Shown: in pieces, positions 15,115 through 24,309 of the stretch
Layout of the letters: each line of letters begins with the position of its first letter
Position numbering within the stretch: position 1 is the stretch's first letter
Assembly (NCBI RefSeq): GCF_001010945.1
Contig: NZ_LBHB01000001.1
Location: 1,054,001-1,118,000, forward strand
DNA: 64,000 bases
Direction of reading: 5' to 3'
Source of the DNA: Aurantiacibacter luteus
GTDB taxonomy: Bacteria > Pseudomonadota > Alphaproteobacteria > Sphingomonadales > Sphingomonadaceae
The notes under the pieces: generated by a model
Databases searched by the model: none
Seen by the model: the letters and a program-made list of their open reading frames with translations, nothing else
Told to the model about the DNA's origin: nothing
Made by a program: the position numbers and the translations under genes

Positions 15115-17916
15115 ATGCGTTTGGGCTACGACGAACTGGCACGGCGGGCACGCGCGTTCAGCGAGCGGCACGCGAACTCGTCGGACGAGCGTGCCGACGC
15201 GCAGCTGTTCGTCAACGACCTCTTCAAGATGTTCGGCCTCTCCTCCCGCCAGATCGGGCGATACGAGCGGCGCGTGTCCGGCCTGCTCAACAAGGAGCGC
15301 GGCTTCATCGATTTCTTCTGGCCGGGGCAGGTGCTGGTCGAGATGAAATCGCTGGGCAAGAACCTCGTCGCCGCCGAGCAGCAGGCACTCGAATACATTG
15401 ACGGCCTGCACCCGACCGAGAAGCCGCGCTTCGTGCTGGTGTGCGATTTCCAGAACTGGGTGCTGGTCGATCTCGAGGCCAAGCAGGAACTGCGCTTCAA
15501 GCTCGCCGACCTGCACAAGCACGTGCAGGCCTTCGACTTCATGTTCGGTCGCCGCGTCACCTTCGAGCGGCAGGAACAGGTCACTATCAAGGCTGCCGAG
15601 CTGATGGGCCGCATCCACGATGCGCTGGAGGCGAACAACTACACCGGCCACGATCTCGAGCGGTTTCTCGTGCGCCTGCTGTTCTGCATGTTCGCCGACG
15701 ATACCGGCATTTTCCAGCCCAAGGACATCTTCCTCCAGCTGGTCGAGAACGACACACTGCCAGACGGCAGCAATGTGGGCCGGGTCATCAACGAACTGTT
15801 CGAGGTGCTCGACACGCCGGAGGACGAGCGGCAGGCCAATCTGTCGGGCGAACTCAAACAGTTTCCCTACGTCAACGGGCGGCTGTTCCGCGAGAACCTG
15901 CGCACGCCCATCTTCGACGCGCAGATGCGAGAGGACCTGCTGGACGCTTGCCGTCACGACTGGGCGGCGGTCAGCCCGGCAATTTTCGGCAGCCTGTTCC
16001 AGTCCGTTATGGACGCCAAGGAGCGACGGGCGAAGGGCGCGCACTACACCAGCGAGGAGAACATCCTCAAGGTCATCGGCCCGCTGTTTCTCGACGAACT
16101 GCGCGAGGAGCTGGAGACGCTGAAGGCGCGCAAGACGGCCAAGGAAAAGTCGCTGCTCGAATTCCAGGCGCGGCTGTCGCGGATGCGGTTTCTCGATCCG
16201 GCCTGCGGCTGCGGCAACTTCCTCGTCATCGCCTACCGCGAGGTGCGCCAGCTGGAGCTGGAATGCCTGCAGGAACTCTACGGCGACCAGCGTATCGACG
16301 CCGCGCTGCTGACCCGCGTGACGGTCGACCAGTTCTACGGCATCGAGTACGAGGAATTCCCCGCGATGATCGCCGAGGTGGCGATGTGGATGGCCGACCA
16401 CATCGCGAACAACGCCATCAATGAAGCCTTCCGCCTCAACTACGCCCGCATCCCGCTGACCGGCGGCGCGACCATCCGCCACGGCGACGCGCTGGAGGTG
16501 GACTGGAACGAGGTGCTGCCGGCGGAGCAGTGCAGCTTCGTGATGGGGAACCCGCCGTTTATTGGTCACCAGTGGCGAACCCCCGAGCAGCAAGCTGGGA
16601 TGCACCGCGTTTGGGGGAGAACTGGTCAAGTCAATCGGCTGGATTATGTGACCGCATGGCTGAAGAAGGCAGTCGTCTACGGCAAGGCAAACAAGCGAAT
16701 TGAAATCGCCTTCGTCGCCACAAATTCCATATCTCAAGGTGAGCAGGCTGGCATACTCTGGCCAGCTCTATTCGCGGACGGGATACAAATTAGCTTCGCA
16801 CACCGCACATTCGTTTGGTCAAACGAAGCTTCCGGCAAAGCCGCAGTTCATTGTGTGATCATTGGTTTGACGTTCACCGAACCAAAAGCTCCCAAAATTT
16901 TTGATTATCCTAATCCTCGGGCAGAACCGTTTGTCGTCGCTGTTAAACAGATCAACGGTTATCTGATCGATGGTCCGTTTGTAACATTGCCAGCGCGCAC
17001 GGCGGCACCGCCGGATCTTCCGAGGATGATAAAGGGGAGCCAACCGACCGATGGTGCGCGGTTAAAAGTGGACGGTCGATATGTGACCACAAGCAATTTA
17101 ATCCTTGATGCTGGAGAAAGAGATCGCGCCCTCGCTCGCGATCCAGGAATTGTTAAATGGCTCAGACCGTTTGTCGGCGGCGAGGAGCTCATTTCTGGGA
17201 ATTGGCGATGGTGTCTTTGGCTTAAGGAGGCTTCACCAAAAGAACTGCGGTCATCCGTGGAGATAAGGGAACGCCTCGAACGCGTAAGAATTGGGAGAGC
17301 ACAAAGCCCAACTGAATCAGTGCGACGGTATGCGGACTATCCGACAATCTTCACGCAAGACCGGCAACCGAACGAGTCCTATGTCGCATTGCCAGAGGTT
17401 TCATCAGAAACACGCGACTACATTCCGATCGATTTTTTGGCGCCGGAAGTTGTGGCCTCAAACAAACTTCAAATTGTCGTCGGGGGAACAGCATACCACT
17501 TGGGCGTGCTAACTTCGTGGATGCATATGGCGTGGATGCGCACGGTAACGGGACGTCTTAAGAGCGATTACAGCTATTCGCCAACCGTCTACAACACCTT
17601 CCCCTGGCCCGAAGCCTCCCCCGCCCAGCGCGACAAGATCGAGGCGCTCGCGCAGGCCGTGCTCGACGCGCGCGCCGCGCATCCGACCTCCAGCCTCGCC
17701 GATCTCTACGATCCCGACACCATGCCCGCGAACCTGCGCAAGGCCCACGCCGCGCTCGATGTGGCGGTAGATCGGCTCTATCGGCGCGCCCCCTTCGAGA
17801 GCGACCGCGACCGGGTGGAGCACCTGTTCGGGCTCTACGAGAAACTGGTGAACCCGCTCTCCGGCGCGGAAAAGGCCAACAAGCGCACCGCCCGCGCCCG
17901 CCAGCGCAAGGGCTGA
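15115..17916 (+). CDS. Type IIL (MmeI-like) restriction-modification enzyme
   Basis: A 933-residue single-chain enzyme combining nuclease, adenine methyltransferase and specificity domains. The N-terminal nuclease motif is Asp66-X9-Glu76-X-Lys78 (FIDFFWPGQVLVEMKS), the spacing seen in MmeI. A helical linker follows. SAM-binding motif I, DPACGCGNF, is near residue 361. Catalytic motif IV, NPPF, is at 479-482 (gamma-type N6-adenine class). The target-recognition region follows and ends with the conserved SYSPTVYNTFPWPE. From about 16560 to 17580 GC drops to near 50%, against about 67% on either side, so the specificity half appears to have been exchanged. The recognition sequence is unknown. 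All catalytic motifs look intact. Confidence 0.9.
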   Translation: MRLGYDELARRARAFSERHANSSDERADAQLFVNDLFKMFGLSSRQIGRYERRVSGLLNKERGFIDFFWPGQVLVEMKSLGKNLVAAEQQALEYIDGLHPTEKPRFVLVCDFQNWVLVDLEAKQELRFKLADLHKHVQAFDFMFGRRVTFERQEQVTIKAAELMGRIHDALEANNYTGHDLERFLVRLLFCMFADDTGIFQPKDIFLQLVENDTLPDGSNVGRVINELFEVLDTPEDERQANLSGELKQFPYVNGRLFRENLRTPIFDAQMREDLLDACRHDWAAVSPAIFGSLFQSVMDAKERRAKGAHYTSEENILKVIGPLFLDELREELETLKARKTAKEKSLLEFQARLSRMRFLDPACGCGNFLVIAYREVRQLELECLQELYGDQRIDAALLTRVTVDQFYGIEYEEFPAMIAEVAMWMADHIANNAINEAFRLNYARIPLTGGATIRHGDALEVDWNEVLPAEQCSFVMGNPPFIGHQWRTPEQQAGMHRVWGRTGQVNRLDYVTAWLKKAVVYGKANKRIEIAFVATNSISQGEQAGILWPALFADGIQISFAHRTFVWSNEASGKAAVHCVIIGLTFTEPKAPKIFDYPNPRAEPFVVAVKQINGYLIDGPFVTLPARTAAPPDLPRMIKGSQPTDGARLKVDGRYVTTSNLILDAGERDRALARDPGIVKWLRPFVGGEELISGNWRWCLWLKEASPKELRSSVEIRERLERVRIGRAQSPTESVRRYADYPTIFTQDRQPNESYVALPEVSSETRDYIPIDFLAPEVVASNKLQIVVGGTAYHLGVLTSWMHMAWMRTVTGRLKSDYSYSPTVYNTFPWPEASPAQRDKIEALAQAVLDARAAHPTSSLADLYDPDTMPANLRKAHAALDVAVDRLYRRAPFESDRDRVEHLFGLYEKLVNPLSGAEKANKRTARARQRKG

Positions 17917-18000
17917 GCGGCTCCCCCCAACCTTGCCATAACCGCCCCGCCCCCCTAGCGGCTCCGGCGAACCTCTCGCCCGCAATCCGGAGTCTCCCCA

Positions 18001-19310
18001 TGGTCCCCCGTTACGCCCGCCCCGCCATGACCGCGATCTGGGAGCCGGAGGCGAAGTATGCGATCTGGTTCGAGATCGAGGCGCACGCGACGCAGAAGCT
18101 TGCCGACCTCGGCGTGGTGCCGCAGGCGGCGGCCACGGCCTTGTGGGACTGGTGGGGCACCAACCCCGGCATCGACGTCGCCGCGATCGATGCCAAGGAA
18201 GCCGTGCTCAAGCACGACGTCATCGCCTTTCTCGACTGGGTGGCCGAGCAGGTGGGGCCGGAAGCGCGCTTCATGCACCAGGGCATGACCAGCTCCGACG
18301 TGCTCGACACCACGCTCGCCGTGCAGCTCGCCCGCGCGACCGACCTGCTGCTGGAGGACATGGACGGCCTGCTCGCCGCGATCCGTCGCCGGGCGGAGGA
18401 ACACCGCTACACCCCCACCATCGGCCGCAGCCACGGCATCCATGCCGAGCCCACCACCTTCGGCCTCAAGCTGGCGCAGGCCTATGCCGAGTTCGACCGC
18501 TGCCGCGCGCGGCTGGTGAACGCCCGGGCCGAGATCGCCACCTGCGCCATCAGCGGCGCGGTCGGCACCTTCGGCAATATCTCTCCCGAGGTGGAGGCCT
18601 ATGTCGCCGACCAGCTGGGGCTGGCGGTGGAGCCCGTCAGCACGCAGGTCATCCCGCGCGACCGGCACGCGATGTATTTCTCCACCCTCGCCGTGATCGC
18701 GAGCAGCATCGAGCGGCTCGCGGTGGAAATCCGCCACCTGCAGCGGACCGAGGTGCTGGAGGCGGAGGAATATTTCGCGCCCGGCCAGAAGGGCAGCTCG
18801 GCCATGCCGCACAAGCGCAACCCGATCCTGACCGAGAACCTCACCGGCCAGGCCCGCATGATCCGCGCCTACGCGCTCCCCGCGCTGGAGAACGTCGCGC
18901 TGTGGCACGAGCGCGACATCAGCCACTCCAGCGTCGAGCGGTTCATCGGGCCCGATGCCACCATCACGCTCGACTTCGCGCTGGCGCGGCTGACGGGCGT
19001 GGTCGACAAGCTGCTGGTCTACCCCGAGCGGATGCAGGCCAACATGGACCGCATGGGCGGCCTCGTCCACTCGCAGCGCGTGCTCCTCGCGCTGACGCAG
19101 GCGGGCGTGACCCGGGATAATGCCTACCGCCTGGTGCAGAGGAACGCGATGAAGGTGTGGGAATCGGACGGGCGGCTCTCGCTGCTGGAGCTGCTCAAGG
19201 CCGACGCCGATGTGACCGCCGCCTTGTCCGAGGCGGAACTGGAAGAGAAGTTCGACCTCGCCTACCACTTCAAGCACGTCGACACCGTGTTCGACCGCGT
19301 TTTCGGGTGA
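18001..19310 (+). CDS. purB: Adenylosuccinate lyase
   Basis: A 436-residue homotetrameric enzyme of the fumarase/aspartase superfamily. It cleaves SAICAR in IMP synthesis and adenylosuccinate in AMP synthesis. The signature loop GSSAMPHKRNP lies at about 264-274. FMHQGMTSSDVLDT and GRSHGIHAEPTTFGLK are the other active-site blocks with the catalytic His and Ser/Thr residues. It starts 84 bases after the restriction-modification gene and is followed, after 74 bases, by the lapA-pyrF-trp run. Confidence 0.98.
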
Positions 19311-19384
19311 GGTCGGGGCCTCTTTCCAAGCCCCGTGCATTTGCCTAGCATCCGCCGGGCAACGAGAAGCGAAGGAACGCCGCC

Positions 19385-19849
19385 ATGCAAATCGTCAAGA
19401 CCGTGATCTGGGTGCTGCTGCTGGTGGCGCTGCTGCTGTTCTCGCTGGCCAACTGGGACCCGACCGTCACCGTGCGGATCTGGGACGGCATCGTGGTCGA
19501 TACGAAGATCCCGGCGATCGTGATCGTCAGCTTCCTGATCGGTTTCGTGCCGATGTGGCTGTTCTATCGCGGCACCAGGTGGCGGCTGCAGCGCAAGGTC
19601 GCGAGTCTCGAGAACGCCGCACGCACCGCCGCCGTCACGCCCGTCGCGCATGGCGGCGCCCTTGACGCGGACCGCGACGGCATCCCCGATCGCGCCGATC
19701 CGCACCCGCTCACGCCCGATGGCACGGTGACGACCCCCACCCGCACCGACCGCGACGGCGATGGCGTGCCCGACGCGGTGGAAGCCGATCCGCCCGCCAC
19801 CTCCGGGGCGACGACCGGTCCGGGCACCTACCGCGCCCCCGGCGCATAG
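19385..19849 (+). CDS. lapA: LapA-domain membrane protein with calcium-binding-type repeats
   Basis: A 154-residue protein. Residues 1-62 form a LapA (DUF1049) domain with two hydrophobic segments around FSLANWDPTVTVRIWDG, then a basic stretch. The C-terminal half is unusual: DADRDGIPDRADPHP and DRDGDGVPDAVEADPP are thrombospondin type-3-like DxDxDGxxD repeats that normally bind calcium. LapA proteins assist lipopolysaccharide assembly control in enterobacteria. Two spans would place both ends on the same side. An AAGGAA Shine-Dalgarno precedes the ATG. It is 10 bases upstream of pyrF and probably co-transcribed. Confidence 0.8.
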   Translation: MQIVKTVIWVLLLVALLLFSLANWDPTVTVRIWDGIVVDTKIPAIVIVSFLIGFVPMWLFYRGTRWRLQRKVASLENAARTAAVTPVAHGGALDADRDGIPDRADPHPLTPDGTVTTPTRTDRDGDGVPDAVEADPPATSGATTGPGTYRAPGA

Positions 19850-19859
19850 GGCCACCCGC

Positions 19860-20534
19860 ATGGGCAACCCCGTCTACCTCGCGCTCGACGTGCCGCAGCT
19901 CGATGCGGCGGTGGCGCTGTGCCGGAAGGTCAAGGGCCACGTCGGCGGGGTGAAGCTGGGGCTCGAATTCTTTTGCGCCCACGGCCACCACGGCGTGCAC
20001 GAGATCGCGCACGTCGGGCTGCCGATCTTCCTCGACCTCAAGCTGCACGACATCCCCAACACCGTGGCGGGCGCGATGCAGGCGATCCACGTGCTCGAAC
20101 CCGCCATCGTCACCGTCCACGCGGGCGGTGGGCGCGCGATGATGGAGGATGCCAAGGCTGCGGCGGGAGAGAACTGCAAGGTCGTGGCCGTCACCGTGCT
20201 CACCAGCCTCGACGACACGGCCCTCAACCGCACCGGGGTACCCGGCAGCGCGCACGACCAGGTCCTGCGCCTTGCCGAGCTGGCCGAGGCGAGCGGCCTT
20301 GACGGCATCGTGTGCTCGGGCCACGAGGTGAAGGCGGTTCACGACCAGTGGAAGAAGGGCTTTTTCGTCGTCCCCGGCCTGCGCCCCGGCGGCAAGGCCG
20401 CGGGCGACCAGAAGCGGGTCGTCACTCCGCGGGAGGCACGCGATCACGGCGCCTCGGTGCTGGTCATCGGCCGCCCGATCAGCCGCGCCGAAGATCCGCT
20501 TGCCGCCGCGCGAGAAATCGAAGGGACGCTCTAG
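19860..20534 (+). CDS. pyrF: Orotidine 5'-phosphate decarboxylase
   Basis: A 224-residue TIM-barrel enzyme converting OMP to UMP, the last step of de novo pyrimidine synthesis. The catalytic tetrad segment is FLDLKLHDIPNT, with Asp59, Lys61 and Asp64. VPGLRPGG and VIGRPISRAEDP form the phosphate-binding loop. The ATG at 19860 begins MGNPVYLALDVP, the expected N-terminus. It leads the pyrF-trpF-trpB-trpA-accD-folC gene run. Confidence 0.97.
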   Translation: MGNPVYLALDVPQLDAAVALCRKVKGHVGGVKLGLEFFCAHGHHGVHEIAHVGLPIFLDLKLHDIPNTVAGAMQAIHVLEPAIVTVHAGGGRAMMEDAKAAAGENCKVVAVTVLTSLDDTALNRTGVPGSAHDQVLRLAELAEASGLDGIVCSGHEVKAVHDQWKKGFFVVPGLRPGGKAAGDQKRVVTPREARDHGASVLVIGRPISRAEDPLAAAREIEGTL

Positions 20535-20581
20535 CCCAGGCGAGGCTTGCGCGCGCGCCGCTTGCGGCTATCTGCATCCCC

Positions 20582-21244
20582 ATGCCCGAAACCCTCATCA
20601 AGATCTGCGGCCTGACCACGCCCGAAACCGTCGACGCGGCGGTGGAGGCGGGGGCGACGCACGTCGGCTTCGTCCACTTCCCCGACAGCCCGCGCCACAT
20701 CGGCATCAGCGATGCCGCCAAGCTGCGCCAGCGCCTGCCCAAGAGCGTGCGGGCGGTGTTGCTGACCGTCAATCTCGACCCCAAGGCGACCGCGCTGGCG
20801 CTGCAGGCCATCGAGCCCGAGGTGCTGCAGTTGCACGGCAACGAGACGGTGGAATGGCTGCAACTGCTGCGCGACAATTCCACGCTGGAGATCTGGAAGG
20901 CCGTCGGCCTCAAGGATCGCGGCACGCTGGAGCGATCGGAGCGGTTCAAGGGCGCGGCGCACCGGATCATCTACGATGCCGCCGCGCAGGCCGTGCCGGG
21001 CGCCCTCCCGGGCGGCAATGGGCTGACGCTCGACTGGCGGCTGCTGCTGAACTACCGCCACCAGGTCGACTGGGGCCTCGCGGGCGGCCTCACGCCCGAG
21101 AATGTGGCCGATGCCATCCGCTTCACCGGCGCGCCGCTGGTCGACGCCTCGAGCGGCCTCGAAAGCGCACCGGGGGTAAAGGACGTGGGCAAGATCAAGG
21201 CGTTCTGCGCGGCGGCGCGCGACGCGCAGCCGGCGAGGGTTTGA
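20582..21244 (+). CDS. trpF: Phosphoribosylanthranilate isomerase
   Basis: A 220-residue TIM-barrel enzyme of tryptophan synthesis. The N-terminal KICGLTTPE carries the general-base Cys. [15 protein letters not shown] near the C-terminus contains the general-acid Asp and the phosphate-binding SSGLE. ATG at 20582 gives the standard N-terminus [10 protein letters not shown]. It precedes trpB by 4 bases. Confidence 0.97.
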   Translation: MPETLIKICGLTTPETVDAAVEAGATHVGFVHFPDSPRHIGISDAAKLRQRLPKSVRAVLLTVNLDPKATALALQAIEPEVLQLHGNETVEWLQLLRDNSTLEIWKAVGLKDRGTLERSERFKGAAHRIIYDAAAQAVPGALPGGNGLTLDWRLLLNYRHQVDWGLAGGLTPENVADAIRFTGAPLVDASSGLESAPGVKDVGKIKAFCAAARDAQPARV

Positions 21245-21248
21245 CGCC

Positions 21249-22466
21249 ATGACCGAGAATACACCCAACAGCTTCCGCAACCAGCCCGACGAGCGCGGCC
21301 ATTTCGGTCAGTTCGGCGGCCGCTACGTCGCCGAAACGCTGATGCCGCTGATCCTCGACCTGGAGAAGGAGTATCGCCGCGCGCAGGCTGATCCGGCTTT
21401 CCAGGAAGAGTTCGACGACCTGCTGGAGCACTACGTCGGTCGCCCCAGCCCGCTCTACTTCGCGCCGCGTCTGACCGAGGAATTGGGCGGCGCACAGATC
21501 TGGTTCAAGCGCGACGAGCTGAACCATACCGGCGCGCACAAGATCAACAACTGCATCGGGCAGATCCTGCTCGCGATCCGCATGGGCAAGACGCGCATCA
21601 TCGCGGAGACCGGCGCGGGCCAGCACGGCGTCGCTACCGCCACCGTCTGCGCGCGCTTCGGCCTGCCCTGCGTGGTCTACATGGGCGCCGAGGACGTGCG
21701 GCGGCAGTCGCCCAACGTGTTCCGGATGAAGCTCTTGGGCGCGGAGGTCCGCCCCGTTACCGCCGGGCGCGGCACGCTGAAGGACGCCATGAACGAGGCG
21801 CTGCGCGACTGGGTCGCCAACGTCCACGACACATTCTACATCATCGGCACTGCGGCGGGCCCGCATCCCTATCCCGAGCTCGTCCGCGATTTCCAGAGCG
21901 TGATCGGCAAGGAGGCGCGCGCGCAGCTGCTCGACCGCACCGGCAGGCTGCCCGACCTCGCCGTGGCGGCCATCGGCGGCGGGTCGAACGCCATCGGCCT
22001 GTTCCACCCCTTCCTCGACGATCCGAGCGTCAAACTTCTCGGCGTGGAAGCGGCGGGCAAGGGGCTGCACGGCGAGGAACACGCGGCCAGCCTTGCAGGC
22101 GGTTTCCCCGGCGTGCTGCACGGCAACAAGACCTACCTCCTGCAGGACGAGGACGGCCAGATCACCGAAGGCCACTCGATCAGCGCGGGGCTGGATTATC
22201 CGGGTATCGGGCCGGAACACGCCTGGCTCAAGGAAACCGGCCGCGTCGAATACACCAGCGCCACCGATACCGAGGCGCTGCAGGCCTTTCAGCTGCTCTG
22301 CCGCACCGAGGGGATCATCCCTGCGCTTGAACCCAGCCACGCCATCGCCGCCATCGCCCAGCGCGCCGCCGCCATGCCCAAGGACGCGATCATCCTCGCC
22401 AATCTGTGCGGTCGCGGCGACAAGGACATCTTCACTGTCGCCGAGGCGCTGGGAGTGGAGATGTGA
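21249..22466 (+). CDS. trpB: Tryptophan synthase beta chain
   Basis: A 405-residue PLP enzyme that condenses indole with serine. Lys98 in [10 protein letters not shown] carries [11 protein letters not shown] holds the cofactor phosphate, and [10 protein letters not shown] and [18 protein letters not shown] are further conserved blocks. Length is normal. The stop overlaps the GTG of a small membrane-protein gene that separates it from trpA. Confidence 0.99.
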   Translation: MTENTPNSFRNQPDERGHFGQFGGRYVAETLMPLILDLEKEYRRAQADPAFQEEFDDLLEHYVGRPSPLYFAPRLTEELGGAQIWFKRDELNHTGAHKINNCIGQILLAIRMGKTRIIAETGAGQHGVATATVCARFGLPCVVYMGAEDVRRQSPNVFRMKLLGAEVRPVTAGRGTLKDAMNEALRDWVANVHDTFYIIGTAAGPHPYPELVRDFQSVIGKEARAQLLDRTGRLPDLAVAAIGGGSNAIGLFHPFLDDPSVKLLGVEAAGKGLHGEEHAASLAGGFPGVLHGNKTYLLQDEDGQITEGHSISAGLDYPGIGPEHAWLKETGRVEYTSATDTEALQAFQLLCRTEGIIPALEPSHAIAAIAQRAAAMPKDAIILANLCGRGDKDIFTVAEALGVEM

Positions 22467-22657
22467 CCTTCAAGGCCAGCAAAGCAATCCGAACAGCTGT
22501 TTGGAGTTTCCCGATTTTTCTTGTCGTGTCGGTCGCCGTAGGCATGTTGTTTGAGCAGTTCACGCCTTATTTTTTCGATTGGTCGGAGCATATTGCGCGA
22601 GCCCTTCTTTTAACAGCTGTCTTCAGCGTTCTGGCAGGACGTAGAGTGGCACGATGA
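22463..22657 (+). CDS. Small two-span membrane protein between trpB and trpA
   Basis: This 64-residue frame starts at a GTG overlapping the trpB stop (GTGA) and ends overlapping the trpA ATG (ATGA), so it looks fully coupled into the operon. It has two hydrophobic segments (about residues 11-30, and 43-58 ending AVFSVLAG) around [14 protein letters not shown]. It ends in Arg-Arg-Val-Ala-Arg. Its GC is near 50%, clearly lower than its neighbours. I do not recognise a family. It could be a recently inserted or fast-evolving gene. Confidence 0.65.
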   Translation: MTFKASKAIRTAVWSFPIFLVVSVAVGMLFEQFTPYFFDWSEHIARALLLTAVFSVLAGRRVAR

Positions 22658-23445
22658 CCCGCCTCGCCACCACCTTCTCCGCCCCCCACCCCGCCCTCGT
22701 CTGCTTCATCACCGCAGGCGACGGCGACACAGCGGCCAATCTCGATGCGCTGGTCGAGGGCGGCGCGGACGTGATCGAGCTGGGGATGCCCTTCACCGAT
22801 CCGATGGCGGACGGCCCGGCGATCCAGGCGGCGAACATCCGTTCGCTGGGCGCTGGCACCACCACCGCCGAGGTGCTGCGCCACGCCGCCGAGTTCCGCC
22901 AGCGCCATCCGCAGGTGCCGCTGGTGTTGATGGGCTATGCCAACCCGATGATCCGGCGCGGGCCGGACTGGTTCGCCGACCATTGCGCCGCCGCGGGCGT
23001 CGACGGCGTCATCTGCGTCGATCTGGCACCCGAAGAGGACCCCGACCTGGGCCCCGCGCTGCGCGACAAGGGCATCGCCCTCATCCGCCTGTCCACCCCG
23101 ACGACCTCCGACGCCCGGCTGCCCGACGTGCTCGATGGCTCGGGCGGCTTTCTCTACTACGTCAGCGTGGCGGGCATCACCGGGCTGCAGAGCGCGGCCA
23201 TCGCCGACATCGAGGCCAACGTCAGCCGCATCAAGCGCCACACCGCACTGCCCGTCGCGGTCGGATTCGGCGTGCGCGAACCTGAGCAGGCCGCGGAAAT
23301 CGCCCGCGTGGCGGACGGTGTCGTCGTCGGCAGCGCGCTCGTCCGGCTGGTCGAGCAGCACGGCACCCACGCGCCCCGGCATCTCCGGGACCTCACGGCG
23401 AGACTTGCCAAGGCCGTGCATTCTGCGCGAAAGGCCAATCCATGA
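22654..23445 (+). CDS. trpA: Tryptophan synthase alpha chain
   Basis: A 263-residue TIM-barrel enzyme that cleaves indole-glycerol phosphate and channels indole to TrpB. Catalytic Glu42 and Asp53 sit in [25 protein letters not shown] and [10 protein letters not shown] are the phosphate-binding and loop-6 motifs. The 3' end overlaps accD by 4 bases. Confidence 0.98.
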   Translation: MTRLATTFSAPHPALVCFITAGDGDTAANLDALVEGGADVIELGMPFTDPMADGPAIQAANIRSLGAGTTTAEVLRHAAEFRQRHPQVPLVLMGYANPMIRRGPDWFADHCAAAGVDGVICVDLAPEEDPDLGPALRDKGIALIRLSTPTTSDARLPDVLDGSGGFLYYVSVAGITGLQSAAIADIEANVSRIKRHTALPVAVGFGVREPEQAAEIARVADGVVVGSALVRLVEQHGTHAPRHLRDLTARLAKAVHSARKANP

Positions 23446-24290
23446 GCTGGCTCACCAAAGTACGCGAACGCCTGCCCTTCGCTCCCAAGCGGGAGACGGC
23501 GGACAATCTCTGGATCAAGTGCCCGCGCTGCCAGGAGATGATTTTCGTCAAGGAGTACGAGGCAAACGGCAACGTCTGCCCCAAGTGCGATCACCACGGC
23601 CGCATCGGCGCCGACCGGCGGCTGGAAATGCTGTTCGACGAAGGCTTCCGCCTGCTCCCCTCGCCCGAGGTCACGGAAGATCCGCTCAAGTTCAAGGACA
23701 CCAAGCCCTACCCCGCCCGCCTCAAGGCCGCGCGCACGGCCAACCCGCACCGTGACGCCTTCACCGCCGGGATCGGCACCGTCGAGGGCCACCAGGCGGT
23801 GATCGGCGTGCAGGATTTCATGTTCATGGGCGGCAGCATGGGCATGGCCGTGGGGGATGCCTTCGTCTTCGCAGCCCAGGCCGCGATCGACGCGCGTTGC
23901 GGCTTCGTCTGCGTCACCGCCGCGGGCGGGGCGCGGATGCAGGAGGGTATACTCAGCCTCATGCAAATGCCGCGCGCCACGGTGATGACGAGGCGGCTGA
24001 AGGAAAAGGGCCTGCCCTACATCGTCGTGCTGGCGGACCCGACCACCGGCGGCGTCACCGCCAGCTACGCCATGCTGGGCGACGTTCACGTGGCCGAACC
24101 CGGCGCGCTGATCGGGTTCGCCGGCCAGCGAGTGATCCAGGAAACCATCCGCGAGCAGCTGCCCGAAGGCTTCCAGCGCGCGGAGTACCTGCATAAGCAC
24201 GGCATGGTCGACATGGTCGTCCATCGCAACGAGCTCAAGCAGACGCTGGCGAGCCTTCTCGGCTATCTCAGTCCGGCACAGGCAGCCTGA
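23442..24290 (+). CDS. accD: Acetyl-CoA carboxylase carboxyltransferase subunit beta
   Basis: A 282-residue subunit of the complex that makes malonyl-CoA for fatty-acid synthesis. A four-Cys zinc ribbon is formed by Cys27, Cys30, Cys46 and Cys49 (KCPRC...VCPKC). The crotonase-fold core has [19 protein letters not shown] and [12 protein letters not shown]. accD next to trpA and folC is common in alphaproteobacteria. The ATG overlaps the trpA stop. Confidence 0.98.
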   Translation: MSWLTKVRERLPFAPKRETADNLWIKCPRCQEMIFVKEYEANGNVCPKCDHHGRIGADRRLEMLFDEGFRLLPSPEVTEDPLKFKDTKPYPARLKAARTANPHRDAFTAGIGTVEGHQAVIGVQDFMFMGGSMGMAVGDAFVFAAQAAIDARCGFVCVTAAGGARMQEGILSLMQMPRATVMTRRLKEKGLPYIVVLADPTTGGVTASYAMLGDVHVAEPGALIGFAGQRVIQETIREQLPEGFQRAEYLHKHGMVDMVVHRNELKQTLASLLGYLSPAQAA

Positions 24291-24309
24291 CGAAGCGCTG
24301 GGGGGCGGC

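Noticed and set aside
14185-17916. radC plus restriction-modification gene as part of a larger defence island
   Set aside because: Both flanks are core genes (ydbH and purB), and no other defence genes are present, so only a single-gene acquisition is supported.
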